Origin: Rickettsiaceae bacterium | GTDB taxonomy: Bacteria > Pseudomonadota > Alphaproteobacteria > Rickettsiales > Rickettsiaceae | Assembly (NCBI GenBank): GCA_024236375.1 | Contig: JACKKP010000004.1 | Location: forward strand, 1-64,000 | DNA: 64,000 nt | Direction of reading: 5' to 3' | Shown: positions 11,892 through 22,231 of the stretch, one piece after another | How the letters are laid out: each line of letters begins with the position of its first letter | How positions within the stretch are numbered: position 1 is the first letter of the stretch | Translations under genes and position numbers: made by a program | The notes under the pieces: model-generated | What the model was told of the DNA's origin: nothing | What the model saw: the letters and a program-made list of their open reading frames with translations, nothing else | The model's database searches: none

Positions 11892-13395
11892 ATATTACTC
11901 TATCTAGCCTTAAAAAGAATGATAGAATAACAAAAATAATAACCGCAGTAAAAATAACACCTAATATAGAGAGTATTTTTATAAAAATTCTGCCCGAAAA
12001 GAACACATCAGCTAAATAAAACTTCATTATCTCAATAAATAACAACATAATTACTGATATAATAATTGTTTTTACTATGAATATTTTTGTATCCTTATCA
12101 ATTATAAATGTTCCAAACTTATGCGTTCCCCTCTCAAGAAGCCATAAATTAAACCATGATGATAAAGTAAAACCAGCTGCAATACCAATGGTACCGAACG
12201 GCTGCATTAGTAATATATTTAAGCCGGTGTTTATTAGTAAACTATAAATAGATATTCTTAGAGGTGTTTTGGTGTCCAAATTGGCGTAAAAAACAGGTGT
12301 GAATATTTTAGATAAAGTGAAAGCAGGTAAACCAAATGCAAAAACCGATAAAACTTGTGCAGTGATTAAACTATCACTTCTAGCAAATTCTCCTCGTTCA
12401 TAAATAAGATGTATAATGGGTTCTGACATAGCATAGAGCCCAAATGAAGCTGGTATTGAAATAAATAAAGCTATTTTAATGGCTGTATTTTGTAATATAT
12501 TTATTTGATAATAATTTTTGCTTTTATATAATCTAGATAATGCAGGAAGCAAGATAGTACCAAATGTTACACCTATTAAAGCCATTGGTAATTGATAAAG
12601 GCGATCTGCATAATTTAATATTGATATTGCACCTGGCAAGAAACTAGCTAATGATTGAGAAATAAATAAACTCAGTTGCTGGGTACCTGAACTCAACACA
12701 GCTGGTCCAAGTTTGCGCAGTAATTTTATTACTGAAGTATCATGAGTATTAATTGTCGGATAAAAAGTTAAATTAGCACGTTTGAGGCAAACAAACATAA
12801 ATAATATTTGCAATATTCCAGCCAATACCAAAGAATAAGCAATACTATAATGAGCTGTACCAAACTGTTCAAAATAAAAAGTAAAAATTATGACAGTGGT
12901 GCTCATAATGACAGGAGAAAAAGCTAATGCCCAAAATTTGCCAATCGAATTCAGCATGCCACCAAAAATTGCTACCATAGATAAAAATATCAAATATGGT
13001 GTAGTAATTCTGCATAAATCCACAGCAAGATTGAATTTCAGAGTATTACTATAAAAGCCAGGAATTAATAAAATCATTAATTGTGGCATAAATATTTCGA
13101 TTAATAAAGTCATAATAATCAAAACTATAACAAGCAAACCCACAACATTACCACCAAATTTTTTAGCTTCTTGGTGTGAAATTAACAATTTTTTGCTAAA
13201 TATAGGCACAAAAACTGAAGAAAGCGCACCTTCTCCGAATATTCTTCTAAATAAATTCGGGAATCTAAATGCAATGTTAACGCAATCTGCAATTTCTGTA
13301 GTACCAAAGTTATATGCAATAAAAAACTCACGAGCTAGGCCAAATAATCTAGATATTAAAGTGAAAAATGCAACTATAATGCCTGATCTAAACAC
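11869..13395 (-). CDS. murJ: Lipid II flippase MurJ (MviN)
   Basis: MurJ moves lipid II across the inner membrane for peptidoglycan synthesis. The 508-residue protein has about 14 membrane segments, and the N-terminal TLISRLFGLAREFFIAYNFG and the SVFVPIF region are typical. It starts with GTG at 13395; this start gives the usual N-terminus. Together with mltG in this window it shows that the organism retains peptidoglycan-related functions. Confidence 0.93.
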   Translation of the reverse strand: MFRSGIIVAFFTLISRLFGLAREFFIAYNFGTTEIADCVNIAFRFPNLFRRIFGEGALSSVFVPIFSKKLLISHQEAKKFGGNVVGLLVIVLIIMTLLIEIFMPQLMILLIPGFYSNTLKFNLAVDLCRITTPYLIFLSMVAIFGGMLNSIGKFWALAFSPVIMSTTVIIFTFYFEQFGTAHYSIAYSLVLAGILQILFMFVCLKRANLTFYPTINTHDTSVIKLLRKLGPAVLSSGTQQLSLFISQSLASFLPGAISILNYADRLYQLPMALIGVTFGTILLPALSRLYKSKNYYQINILQNTAIKIALFISIPASFGLYAMSEPIIHLIYERGEFARSDSLITAQVLSVFAFGLPAFTLSKIFTPVFYANLDTKTPLRISIYSLLINTGLNILLMQPFGTIGIAAGFTLSSWFNLWLLERGTHKFGTFIIDKDTKIFIVKTIIISVIMLLFIEIMKFYLADVFFSGRIFIKILSILGVIFTAVIIFVILSFFLRLDRVIYEYKTSK

Positions 13396-13463
13396 GCTTG
13401 AAAATTCCTTTTTATTACCTATTTATTTCCAGAAGGGGACTTCAATCTGAAATTGTGAGTATG

Positions 13464-13988
13464 TTACTGAGGACGGTTGTTAATTGCTTGTCCAATTAAA
13501 GATCTAGCTTTCTCTGCATTATCCCAGCCTATAATTTTTACCCACTTATTTTTTTCTAATTTTTTATAATTCTCAAAGAAATGTATTATTCGCGCTTTAA
13601 GCATATCATCTACATCGTCAATATCACTGATATGATCATAAGTAGAATCAAGTTTTGAGATCGGCACTGCTAGTATTTTCTCGTCTACCCCTGATTCATC
13701 TTCCATGAGTAATACTCCCACTGGCCTTGAAGCTATTACTGCTCCAGTTAGCACGGGATATTGTGACATCACTAATACATCAACCGGGTCACCGTCACCA
13801 GATAAACTATTTGGAATAAAGCCATAATTACATGGATATGACATTGCTACTTGCATAAATCGATCGACCATAATTGCACCAGATTCTTTATCAAATTCGT
13901 ATTTAACTGGTGAACTATTAGCAGAAATTTCGATAATTACATTAAAATTTCCATCTTTTGTTTTTGTGGGGATTTTATCGATAAACAT
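13464..13988 (-). CDS. ppa: Inorganic pyrophosphatase
   Basis: This family I pyrophosphatase hydrolyses pyrophosphate to phosphate and so drives biosynthetic reactions. The 174-residue length is standard. The metal-binding signature DGDPVDVL is at residues 65-72, and YPCNYGFIP precedes it. It is cytoplasmic and normally hexameric. It lies alone between murJ and tlc on the minus strand, with 89 bases to tlc. Confidence 0.96.
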   Translation of the reverse strand: MFIDKIPTKTKDGNFNVIIEISANSSPVKYEFDKESGAIMVDRFMQVAMSYPCNYGFIPNSLSGDGDPVDVLVMSQYPVLTGAVIASRPVGVLLMEDESGVDEKILAVPISKLDSTYDHISDIDDVDDMLKARIIHFFENYKKLEKNKWVKIIGWDNAEKARSLIGQAINNRPQ

Positions 13989-14077
13989 TTTGATATATTT
14001 ATTATTTAATATTTAACAATTTTTAAAAGAAAAAACTTAATAAATCAAGTAAATATTTGGTTCACAGCTATAAGCCA

Positions 14078-15613
14078 TTAAGTACTCTCATTGACTATGA
14101 CTATTTTCTGATATTCTTGATATATACTACTCACTGCTCTAAGCCATATTACACATACTAACATAAAAATAAGCATTAATATTGGCGCAATTGAATTATA
14201 AGTTGCCATAGGAAATATAGTGAAAGTGATTGATTGCACTATGCCACTTGCAGACTTACCTATTTTGGGACTAATTACATCCACTGCAGCTTTACCTTTA
14301 GTTCTTAGCTCAGGATCTAATGGAATATAAAGCATTTGTGTTGAACTATCTAAGATAGAATATTTAGAGGCTTTTGATAAAATATTTTGTACGGCACCAA
14401 TAAAAACCGCTATACTCAGAGGAGAAACTAGTATTATTTGTGTAAATAAATTTGGCATATATTCATCTGCTACTACAAAGAAGAAAAAAGCACTACCTGT
14501 AATTAAAATGATTATAGGAGAAATAATTGCTGCTACAAACCAACTTTTTTTACGCATTATATTATTACCAATAATAGTCATAAGTACTATTACTATCCCT
14601 GTCCATAATATATAAAAACTATTGAAGGCTGCAAAAGAGTTTACTGTAGGATATAATTCTTTTATTTTTGCTTTCCATACTGCTTCCACTAAATTCATAG
14701 TGAGTCCAAAAGCAGCTGAACAGATCAGCATCAACCACAAATATTTTGAACGAGTAATATATCTAATACTTTCTACAATACTCATTTTAGGTCTGTTTAA
14801 TTTTTTATTAGCAGCAATATTAATTTTTTGTACATCATTAACCAAATTTTGTGTGATATATTTCACCAAAATACAGGATATTACTGACGCAAAGCATACT
14901 AAAGTGATCGAAATTTTTGTAAGGATTATCTTATCATTTGATATAGTAAATAATCTATAAATTATATTATTATCCGTAGATAAGCTCATCATGAGCAATC
15001 CTACTACAATCACAGAAGAATTACCAAATAACGAGAATAAAGTATAAAATCTTTTAGCATCATTGGTATTTGTTACTTCATTTGCTATTTGCCAAAAAAT
15101 TAAAACATAAAAAATATTAGGCCATAATTCTGACAAAGCATAAAACAAAACATAACTCCAATTCCCTATAGTAGCTATATACCATTTTAAATGAGCGTGA
15201 CGATTCATTGCCTCAAGCATCTTGTCATGATCCATATGAAAATAATCTACATGGGGATAAATGACGAAAGCAAATAAAATGTAAAAGGCTAGAAATACAC
15301 TAATTAGATAGCAAAATATTTTGTCTATTTGCCAATGATTCACCATTTTAGCATAAATAATGACAAAAATTGCTGCCATCGGTGTGATTACATAGACTTT
15401 AGCAAAACTGGTGATTTCTGCGCTCACTTCAGAGATTAAAATACTATCTTTCAATATCCGTAATATGTTTTGATTAAAAATAATGCAAAACATTAAAGCA
15501 GCTATGGGGAAAAATTTATGAAATTCAGAACGGTGAATTGGCCAAAATATATTACGAAAGAACCCTCTAAACTGATTGTTTTTTTCGACAGTCATTTCTA
15601 AACCTATAGACAA
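14078..15613 (-). CDS. tlc: ATP/ADP translocase (Tlc family nucleotide transporter)
   Basis: Tlc proteins exchange bacterial ADP for host ATP, or import other nucleotides, across the inner membrane; they are hallmarks of Rickettsiales and Chlamydiae. The 511-residue protein has about 12 membrane segments and the family motifs IFWPIHRSE (22-30) and LRILKDSIL (51-59). Several tlc paralogues with different substrates usually exist per genome, so the substrate of this copy cannot be assigned. An alternative start at M7 is possible. Confidence 0.95.
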   Translation of the reverse strand: MSIGLEMTVEKNNQFRGFFRNIFWPIHRSEFHKFFPIAALMFCIIFNQNILRILKDSILISEVSAEITSFAKVYVITPMAAIFVIIYAKMVNHWQIDKIFCYLISVFLAFYILFAFVIYPHVDYFHMDHDKMLEAMNRHAHLKWYIATIGNWSYVLFYALSELWPNIFYVLIFWQIANEVTNTNDAKRFYTLFSLFGNSSVIVVGLLMMSLSTDNNIIYRLFTISNDKIILTKISITLVCFASVISCILVKYITQNLVNDVQKINIAANKKLNRPKMSIVESIRYITRSKYLWLMLICSAAFGLTMNLVEAVWKAKIKELYPTVNSFAAFNSFYILWTGIVIVLMTIIGNNIMRKKSWFVAAIISPIIILITGSAFFFFVVADEYMPNLFTQIILVSPLSIAVFIGAVQNILSKASKYSILDSSTQMLYIPLDPELRTKGKAAVDVISPKIGKSASGIVQSITFTIFPMATYNSIAPILMLIFMLVCVIWLRAVSSIYQEYQKIVIVNEST

Positions 15614-15806
15614 AAAAAAAACTTGAAAATAAGTAATTTTTAGTCGTAAGGCCTTTATATAAGATCTTAAATCCTCATAAATTTGTACGATAAAAACAGT
15701 CCACTATAACTATCATTTAATCGACGCGAAGTCAATTATTTTATGCATTTTACTTAAAGAATCAATGAAAAGAGATTACCTAAAGCTTAGTAAGCTGGTT
15801 TGTTTT

Positions 15807-16595
15807 TTAAATATCATAAATTGCAATTACTGGAGCGTGGTCAGATGGCTTTTCTTTACTTCTTGAGACATAATCAATTATACAATCCGACAAAAACGAT
15901 ATAGCATTACTAGAAGAGATGATTGAATCTATTCTCATTCCTTTATTTTGCTGAAAATGACCAGCTCGGTAATCCCACCAACTAAATTCATGAGATTGAG
16001 GATGTATGACACGATAATTATCAACAAATCCTATGTTAAATAATGTTCGCAATTTCCTACGCTCAAGATAAGAAAAACAAAGAGACGACTCTAACGTGGC
16101 TGGATCGTACACATCAATATCAAAAGGAGCTATATTATAATCTGCACCTATAAATATTTTTTCATTGAGTTTATTCTGATTAGATAAATATTGAATTAAA
16201 TTATCGTAAAATACTAATTTTTTTTCATATTTTTCATGTTTTACTTCACCTCCATTAGGTGCATATAATGAAATAACTTTTATATAACCAATAGGGCTAT
16301 CAAAAGAGGCTGCTATAAAACGCGACTCGTCCGACAATGTATTACCAGGGAAATCAGTTATAATTTCATCAGATGGTTGTTTGGATAAGATGGCAACGCC
16401 ATTATAGCTTTTTTGCCCATGCACATAAAAATTATACGGCAAATGTTCAAGCTCTGTATAAGGAAATTTATTAGTTTCGCATTTTAATTCTTGCAAACAA
16501 ATAATATCTGGATCATGTTGACTGATAAATTCTGTTAAATGCTTAAGACGCATCTTAATGGAATTTAAGTTCCACGTTGCTATTTTAAAACTCAC
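15807..16595 (-). CDS. xthA: Exodeoxyribonuclease III, first copy
   Basis: This AP endonuclease/3'-5' exonuclease acts in base excision repair. The 262-residue protein has the catalytic glutamate E36 in CLQELK, the metal and nucleophile region GADYNIAPFD, and the terminal SDHAPV with H253. It lies 10 bases downstream of mutM on the same strand, so glycosylase and AP endonuclease are probably made together. A second xth gene lies at 19679-20464. Confidence 0.93.
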   Translation of the reverse strand: MSFKIATWNLNSIKMRLKHLTEFISQHDPDIICLQELKCETNKFPYTELEHLPYNFYVHGQKSYNGVAILSKQPSDEIITDFPGNTLSDESRFIAASFDSPIGYIKVISLYAPNGGEVKHEKYEKKLVFYDNLIQYLSNQNKLNEKIFIGADYNIAPFDIDVYDPATLESSLCFSYLERRKLRTLFNIGFVDNYRVIHPQSHEFSWWDYRAGHFQQNKGMRIDSIISSSNAISFLSDCIIDYVSRSKEKPSDHAPVIAIYDI

Positions 16596-16605
16596 AATTT
16601 TTACC

Positions 16606-17439
16606 TTATTCTAAATTCTGTTGCTGACATATAGGACAAAAAAAGCTACTACGGCCCGCTTGCCGCAGTTTTTGTATTATACTATCACATATAAAGCAAG
16701 CTTGTCCTTCTCTTCCATATACTTTTAGTTTTTGTTGAAAATATCCAGGCTTATTATCGCCACTTACAAAATCACGTAAAGTTGTGCCCCCATTATCTAT
16801 AGCTGCATTCAAAACTTCTTTAATAGCAATAACCAAATTGGACATTTGCTGAAAACTAAGTAAATGTGCCTGTACTTCTGGATAAATCTTTGCCTTAAAT
16901 AAACTTTCAGCAGCATAAATATTACCTACTCCGACTAATACTTTATTATCCATAATATAATTTTTAATTGGTATTTTCCTGCTTTGAGCTGTGTTAAATA
17001 AATATTCAGCGTTGAATTCAGCTTCTAAAGGCTCTGGTCCCATATTTATCATAAATTTTTGCTGATCAAATTCTGAGATAGGAGTGAGATAAATCATTCC
17101 AAACCTTCTAGTGTCATTAAATACTAGTTTTCCTTTATTACCACATTCAATTATTATATGATCGTGTTTTTTTCGTTTATAGTCAGGAGAAACAAAAATA
17201 AGGCGTCCACTCATCCCTAAATGATAAGTTAATATATGTTTATTATCTAGATAAAGATTTAAAAATTTTGCTCTCCGTTTAATGTCTAATATTCTAGCAC
17301 TAATCAAATTTTCTTTGAAATGAGAAGCAATTTGGTAACGTAAATTATCACGATATTGAAAATAATCAGTGATGACCATGTCCTTAATATATTGCTCTAA
17401 ATAACGTTTCAGTGTTTCAACTTCAGCTAGTTCAGGCAT
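16606..17439 (-). CDS. mutM: Formamidopyrimidine-DNA glycosylase
   Basis: MutM removes 8-oxoguanine and formamidopyrimidines from DNA and nicks the site. The 277-residue protein starts with MPELAEVE, giving the catalytic P2 and E3, and ends with a zinc finger of C248, C251, C268 and C271. The length is normal. It is divergent from ubiE (77 bases apart) and leads the mutM-xthA repair pair. Confidence 0.96.
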   Translation of the reverse strand: MPELAEVETLKRYLEQYIKDMVITDYFQYRDNLRYQIASHFKENLISARILDIKRRAKFLNLYLDNKHILTYHLGMSGRLIFVSPDYKRKKHDHIIIECGNKGKLVFNDTRRFGMIYLTPISEFDQQKFMINMGPEPLEAEFNAEYLFNTAQSRKIPIKNYIMDNKVLVGVGNIYAAESLFKAKIYPEVQAHLLSFQQMSNLVIAIKEVLNAAIDNGGTTLRDFVSGDNKPGYFQQKLKVYGREGQACFICDSIIQKLRQAGRSSFFCPICQQQNLE

Positions 17440-17516
17440 AAATCTTTATTTATTGATATAAAACTATAATAGTGGTAGTTTTATTAAATATAAATTAAAC
17501 TCTGAACGAATCAAGC

Positions 17517-18269
17517 ATGCGAGAAGATAAAGATTTTGGTTTTAAAAAAGTGACTTCTGGACAAAAACGCACCCTAGTAGATAATGTATTTGGCAGTGTA
17601 GCTGGTAAATATAATCTCATGAATGATATTATGAGTTTTGGTATACACCGCCTCTGGAAGAAAGAATTTTGTGATATGATTCTTAACTATAATGCAGATA
17701 TAATTGACGTAGCGGGTGGAACTGGTGACATTGCCTTTAAGATCAAAAAAAACGCAAAACAATTGGGCCAACAACCTCGTATTACGGTTACTGATATTAA
17801 TCCTGAAATGCTAAAAATCTGTCAGCAAGAAGCAATAAATCGCAATATACTGAATAATTTTGATATCGTAGTAGCCGACGCTGAGAATTTGCCTTTTCCT
17901 GACAAAAGTTTTGATTACTATACTATTGCATTTGGTATTCGCAACGTAATTAATATTAAAAATGTCCTAAAAGAGGCCTATCGTGTACTTAAACCAAATG
18001 GGCAATTTTTGTGCTTAGAATTTTCTAAAGTTACTAATCAATTAGCAGCACCTTTATATCAATTTTATTCTTTTAATATTCTACCTAAAATTGGTAAATA
18101 TGTAACTGATAACGAGGCAGCTTACCAATATTTAGTTGAAAGTATAGAATTATTTCCTAATCAAGAGGAATTTAAAGTAATGATAGAACAACAAAATTTT
18201 CAAGCTGTAGGATATAAAAATCTTACTTTCGGAGTAGCAGCAATACATTATGGAACTAAGATTATTTAA
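17517..18269 (+). CDS. ubiE: Demethylmenaquinone/ubiquinone methyltransferase UbiE
   Basis: UbiE is the SAM-dependent C-methyltransferase of ubiquinone synthesis. The 250-residue protein has the family N-terminus VFGSVAGKYNLMNDIMSFG (25-43), SAM motif I DVAGGTGDIAF (64-74), and the typical YLVESI segment near the C-terminus. ubiB starts two bases after its stop, so the two form an operon, the same order seen in many proteobacteria. Confidence 0.95.
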   Translation: MREDKDFGFKKVTSGQKRTLVDNVFGSVAGKYNLMNDIMSFGIHRLWKKEFCDMILNYNADIIDVAGGTGDIAFKIKKNAKQLGQQPRITVTDINPEMLKICQQEAINRNILNNFDIVVADAENLPFPDKSFDYYTIAFGIRNVINIKNVLKEAYRVLKPNGQFLCLEFSKVTNQLAAPLYQFYSFNILPKIGKYVTDNEAAYQYLVESIELFPNQEEFKVMIEQQNFQAVGYKNLTFGVAAIHYGTKII

Positions 18270-18271
18270 AA

Positions 18272-19666
18272 ATGATTAAATACTTTAATAGCATTGCAAC
18301 AATTTGTAAATTATTATTTCTACTAAATAAGTATCAATTACTAAAAGATATAGCTAAATCAACAAAACTACCCATTTCAGCAAAATTAGTAATTTCAATA
18401 TTTAATATTATTGTTTATCGCCCCTTTTCTTCTCAAAAAAATGATGCTCCTGAGGCAGAACGCTTTGCTAATGCATTGCAATCTATGGGACCAATATATA
18501 TCAAACTTGGTCAAATGTTGTCAACTAGACCGGATTTAATTGGTATTCATAATACGAAATATTTAAGACGTCTCCAAGATCAATTACCAGAATTCGAATA
18601 TTCTATAGCTAAAACAATAATTGAAGCTGAGTTCAACCAACCTATTAACACTATTTTTAGTGAGTTTAATGAAAAACCTATTGCTGCCGCTTCAATTGCA
18701 CAGGTACATAAAGCAAAACTAGTCAATGGAGAAGATGTAGCTGTAAAAATTTTGCGCCCTGGGATTCAAAAACAATATGAAAAAGATATTGCTTTTTTAG
18801 AAGATATCGCTGACATTCTCACGAGTTTATTAAAATCTACACAAAGGTTTAGACTAAGAGAAGTCACAGATGTATTTAAACACTCAATGCAACTTGAATT
18901 AAATTTAAAATTTGAAGCAGCTGCAGCTTCCAGGCTCAGAGAAAATTTTGAAAAAGATCCTACTTTGTTAATACCATATATTTATTGGCAATTTAATACT
19001 GACAAGATCTTAGTAACACAGTGGATCCAAGGTGTATCTATTTATGACAAAGATTTACTCACTGAGTTTGGCTTAGATTATAGGCAATTAGCAGTAAATT
19101 TGGCTAATATCTTTTTCAACCAAGCTCATCGCGATGGATTTTTTCATGCTGATTTACACCCAGGGAATATTTTAGTATGCCCCAACGGCCAAATTGCTCT
19201 AATTGATTTCGGAATTATTGGGATTCTACCTGAGAAGGATCGACTCGCTATTGCAGAAATATTATATGCTTTTTTGAAAAAGGATTATCAATTAGTTGCT
19301 GAAATCCATCATAAAGCAGGCTACATTCCTCCCGAGACTAATTTAGAATATTTTGCTCAAAGTTGTAGAGCGGTTGCAGAACCAATTATTGGTCTTAATA
19401 TACAAAATATGTCTATAGGGAAAATATTAACTCAATTATTTCACATTACTAAAGAATACGGCATGGAAGCACAACCTCAATTAATATTACTACAAAAAAC
19501 TATGCTTGCTATTGAAGGTATAACTCAAATATTAGACAAAGATATTAATATGTGGCAGGTCATGGAACCATGGATGAAGAAATGGGCAATAAAAAATATT
19601 TCCCCAGAAGCCCGTATCTTAAGATTTATCAAAAAAACTATAAATAAGATTTTCAGCGAGATATAA
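18272..19666 (+). CDS. ubiB: Ubiquinone biosynthesis kinase-like protein UbiB
   Basis: UbiB is an atypical ABC1 family ATPase needed for ubiquinone synthesis, probably at the membrane. The 464-residue protein has the family KxGQ motif (KLGQ 78-81), the alanine-rich nucleotide loop AAASIAQVH (138-146), the catalytic HADLHPGN and the metal-binding LIDFG. It is tightly linked to ubiE. Hydrophobic C-terminal helices typical of enterobacterial UbiB are short here. Confidence 0.93.
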   Translation: MIKYFNSIATICKLLFLLNKYQLLKDIAKSTKLPISAKLVISIFNIIVYRPFSSQKNDAPEAERFANALQSMGPIYIKLGQMLSTRPDLIGIHNTKYLRRLQDQLPEFEYSIAKTIIEAEFNQPINTIFSEFNEKPIAAASIAQVHKAKLVNGEDVAVKILRPGIQKQYEKDIAFLEDIADILTSLLKSTQRFRLREVTDVFKHSMQLELNLKFEAAAASRLRENFEKDPTLLIPYIYWQFNTDKILVTQWIQGVSIYDKDLLTEFGLDYRQLAVNLANIFFNQAHRDGFFHADLHPGNILVCPNGQIALIDFGIIGILPEKDRLAIAEILYAFLKKDYQLVAEIHHKAGYIPPETNLEYFAQSCRAVAEPIIGLNIQNMSIGKILTQLFHITKEYGMEAQPQLILLQKTMLAIEGITQILDKDINMWQVMEPWMKKWAIKNISPEARILRFIKKTINKIFSEI

Positions 19667-19678
19667 TAAGGCCCTCCT

Positions 19679-20464
19679 ATGAAAATTATTACCTGGAATA
19701 TTAATTCTATTCGCTTAAGATTGGATTTATTAGAAAAAATATCTTTAAAACATCAAGCTGACGTAATTTGTCTACAAGAAACAAAAGTACTTGATGAATT
19801 ATTTCCTATAGAAAGGATAAAAAAAATGGGATTTGAATATGTGGTGTTTGCCGGTGAAAAATCATATAATGGTGTCGCAATTTTATCAAAATTTCCTATT
19901 ACTCATAGTTTTGCTTTGAATCTATATGATGATAAAAAAAGGCATATTTCTGCTGTAATTAAAGGGATAGAAGTGCATAATTTTTATATTCCAGCCGGAG
20001 GAGATATTGCTGATCCTGAGCTAAATCCTAAATTTAAATATAAATTAGATTATAATATTTTAGCTCGCAAGTGGTTAGAACAAAATCGCAAAAAAACTGA
20101 CAAAATAATATTGTTAGGCGATTTAAATACTGCTCCTTACGAACATGATGTATGGTCTACAAAACAATTAACAAATGTAGTAAGTCATACTCCAATTGAA
20201 AGAGAATTATTGATTGCTTTGTGTAAATCACTAGATTTCATAGATACAGGAAGATATTTTGTGAGTCTAGATCAAAAATTATATAGTTGGTGGAGTTACA
20301 GAAATCAAGATTGGAAAAAATCTAACCGGGGGCGCAGACTCGATCATATATGGGTTACTACTCCTTTAAAACATGCACTAATTTCAACTCATTATGACAA
20401 AGAAATCCGCGACGAAATTTCTACTTCAGATCATATACCTTGTATGGTAGAGCTTGATATCTAG
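19679..20464 (+). CDS. xthA: Exodeoxyribonuclease III, second copy
   Basis: A second exonuclease III/AP endonuclease of 261 residues. It has E34 in CLQETK, GDLNTAPYEHD and the terminal SDHIPC with H252. It is clearly diverged from the copy at 15807-16595, so the pair is not a recent duplication. It lies 12 bases after ubiB and may belong to that operon. Its stop is one base from the convergent gene at 20466. Confidence 0.93.
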   Translation: MKIITWNINSIRLRLDLLEKISLKHQADVICLQETKVLDELFPIERIKKMGFEYVVFAGEKSYNGVAILSKFPITHSFALNLYDDKKRHISAVIKGIEVHNFYIPAGGDIADPELNPKFKYKLDYNILARKWLEQNRKKTDKIILLGDLNTAPYEHDVWSTKQLTNVVSHTPIERELLIALCKSLDFIDTGRYFVSLDQKLYSWWSYRNQDWKKSNRGRRLDHIWVTTPLKHALISTHYDKEIRDEISTSDHIPCMVELDI

Positions 20465-20465
20465 A

Positions 20466-20882
20466 TTATTTTTTGCTTGCATTCTGATCTTGTACCGTCG
20501 TCATTGACGGATCATTAGCAGTCCCAGCTACTGAGTCACTAATTGGATTTGTAGGCTTTGTGTCAATCGGAAGGCGCTGTTTAAAATCTCGTTCTTTTTT
20601 CAAATATTCCTGTGCTTTTTGGGATAATTTATCAAATAGATTCGTTTTTTCAAGGTTCAAACGAGATATTTCTTTACGATATGCAACAATCTCTTGCCTT
20701 ACTTCAACTGAAATTTGTGCTAAATAATCTTTATATTCTTGGACAATTTTTTCATACTCTAATCTCTTATCACTTGTCTTATTCGGCGTTTCTTGTGCTG
20801 GAGATTGTTGCTGACTACTAGCTTCGACCACAATATTAAACACCAACGACAAACTCATTAATAATAAAATTTTTGTTTTCAT
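20466..20882 (-). CDS. Secreted hypothetical protein with coiled coil
   Basis: I do not recognise this 138-residue protein. Residues 1-21 form a signal peptide with a hydrophobic core and a likely cleavage after VEA. The rest is charged and helical (about 45-100, rich in E, K and Q), probably a coiled coil, with a disordered tail. It would be periplasmic or secreted. The gene is convergent with xthA and divergent from prmA. Confidence 0.6.
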   Translation of the reverse strand: MKTKILLLMSLSLVFNIVVEASSQQQSPAQETPNKTSDKRLEYEKIVQEYKDYLAQISVEVRQEIVAYRKEISRLNLEKTNLFDKLSQKAQEYLKKERDFKQRLPIDTKPTNPISDSVAGTANDPSMTTVQDQNASKK

Positions 20883-20943
20883 ATTTATTTCTCCAGTAAA
20901 AAATGTATTTTATATTATGATAATTCAAAAAATTAAGTAAACT

Positions 20944-21981
20944 ATGAATTCTGAAATCGGTCAATTACATATTATTCATCAGATTACTTTTTATAGTACT
21001 TATGAGGATTTAAAACTATATGAAGAGTTTTTTTCTGACTATCCTCAAACAATAACTTTAGAAAATGCACAAAAAGATAACACTAATAAAATTAATAACA
21101 CAAAATTCACCAAGAGCGAGAATATAACAAGTAGTAATAATATTAATAAATTTTCTTTGCTTGACTATGTTTTAGGAATTAGTAGTCATGAGATAGTTTC
21201 AGATAGCATTGACGCGCTACCTGATGATATTTGGCAGATTGATATATTACTCTCGCAACAAGTAGATTTAGACATTTTATATTTAGAATTAACAAGATAT
21301 TCTGAGCAACATAACATTAGATTTATAGGTTTAAGAATAATATTACTCGAAGAGCAAGATTGGGTGGCGACTTATCAAGCAAAAGTCAAGCCGTTATTTA
21401 TCGAATCTTTTATAATTGCTAGTAAGGAAGCAAAGTTTGAGCTAATAGAAGGAAAAATTCCGATTTATATAGAAGCATCTAGAGCGTTTGGAACAGGTGA
21501 TCATGCCACTACTTCGCTGTGCATCAAAGCAATATCAACATTAAGAGATTTAAATATTGATAAAGTGTTTGATATTGGAACTGGCAGCGGAATACTTAGC
21601 TTTGCTGCTGAGAAAATATGGAATAGTGCAAAAATATTGGCTTGTGATATTGACGAAACATCAGTGAAAATAGCACATGAGAATAAAATTACTAATAATT
21701 CTAATGTTGAGTTTTATCAAAATAGTGAGCAAGATTTATCCATACCTACAGGCTGGTCAGAAAGATTTGATTTGATTATTGCTAATATATTAGCTATGCC
21801 GTTAATTCATCTAGCTTCAACAATAAGAAATTTGGTGTATCGAGGTAGCTACGTAATATTGTCAGGCTTTTTAGATTATCAAATACATGATGTCGCCAAA
21901 GCCTATCAAGCACAGGGTTTTAATATATACAAAACTTTGCAAGAAGATAAATGGGTTTGCCTAATATTGTTTTTGCCTTAA
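20944..21981 (+). CDS. prmA: Ribosomal protein L11 methyltransferase, PrmA family
   Basis: PrmA trimethylates ribosomal protein L11. The 345-residue protein has an N-terminal substrate domain, the PrmA hallmark AFGTGDHATTSLC, SAM motif I FDIGTGSGIL and the NILA motif. The N-terminal domain carries an asparagine- and lysine-rich low-complexity insertion at about residues 37-62, which makes it longer than the usual 280-300. The methyltransferase core looks intact. Confidence 0.9.
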   Translation: MNSEIGQLHIIHQITFYSTYEDLKLYEEFFSDYPQTITLENAQKDNTNKINNTKFTKSENITSSNNINKFSLLDYVLGISSHEIVSDSIDALPDDIWQIDILLSQQVDLDILYLELTRYSEQHNIRFIGLRIILLEEQDWVATYQAKVKPLFIESFIIASKEAKFELIEGKIPIYIEASRAFGTGDHATTSLCIKAISTLRDLNIDKVFDIGTGSGILSFAAEKIWNSAKILACDIDETSVKIAHENKITNNSNVEFYQNSEQDLSIPTGWSERFDLIIANILAMPLIHLASTIRNLVYRGSYVILSGFLDYQIHDVAKAYQAQGFNIYKTLQEDKWVCLILFLP

Positions 21982-22231
21982 GTGATTCTATTAGACTTAA
22001 TTAAGCTATATAAGTTTTATATTATATAATTACTGAACAATTTGTATTACATATATTTTCGGTATATATCTCTTATAGTGCGCTCACTGACAGTAGTTGA
22101 TAAAATTGCCAAAATTTACATACTCATATATTTATAATATAAACTAACCATAGTATTATTACTTATTAGTTGCTTATGATTAACTTTTTATATATAATTA
22201 TCCACAAATAAATCTTGTCTCTAACAATATT

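Noticed and set aside
14622..14960. Plus-strand frame of 112 residues inside tlc
   Set aside because: It is antisense to a strongly supported gene and has no recognisable domain.
15781..15806. Stem AGCTTA/TAAGCT followed by a T-rich stretch
   Set aside because: It is oriented as a plus-strand terminator, but no plus-strand gene precedes it.
22198..22206. Exact DnaA box TTATCCACA before the alpha/beta hydrolase gene
   Set aside because: It is single; without clustering it is most likely chance in AT-rich DNA or at most a titration site.
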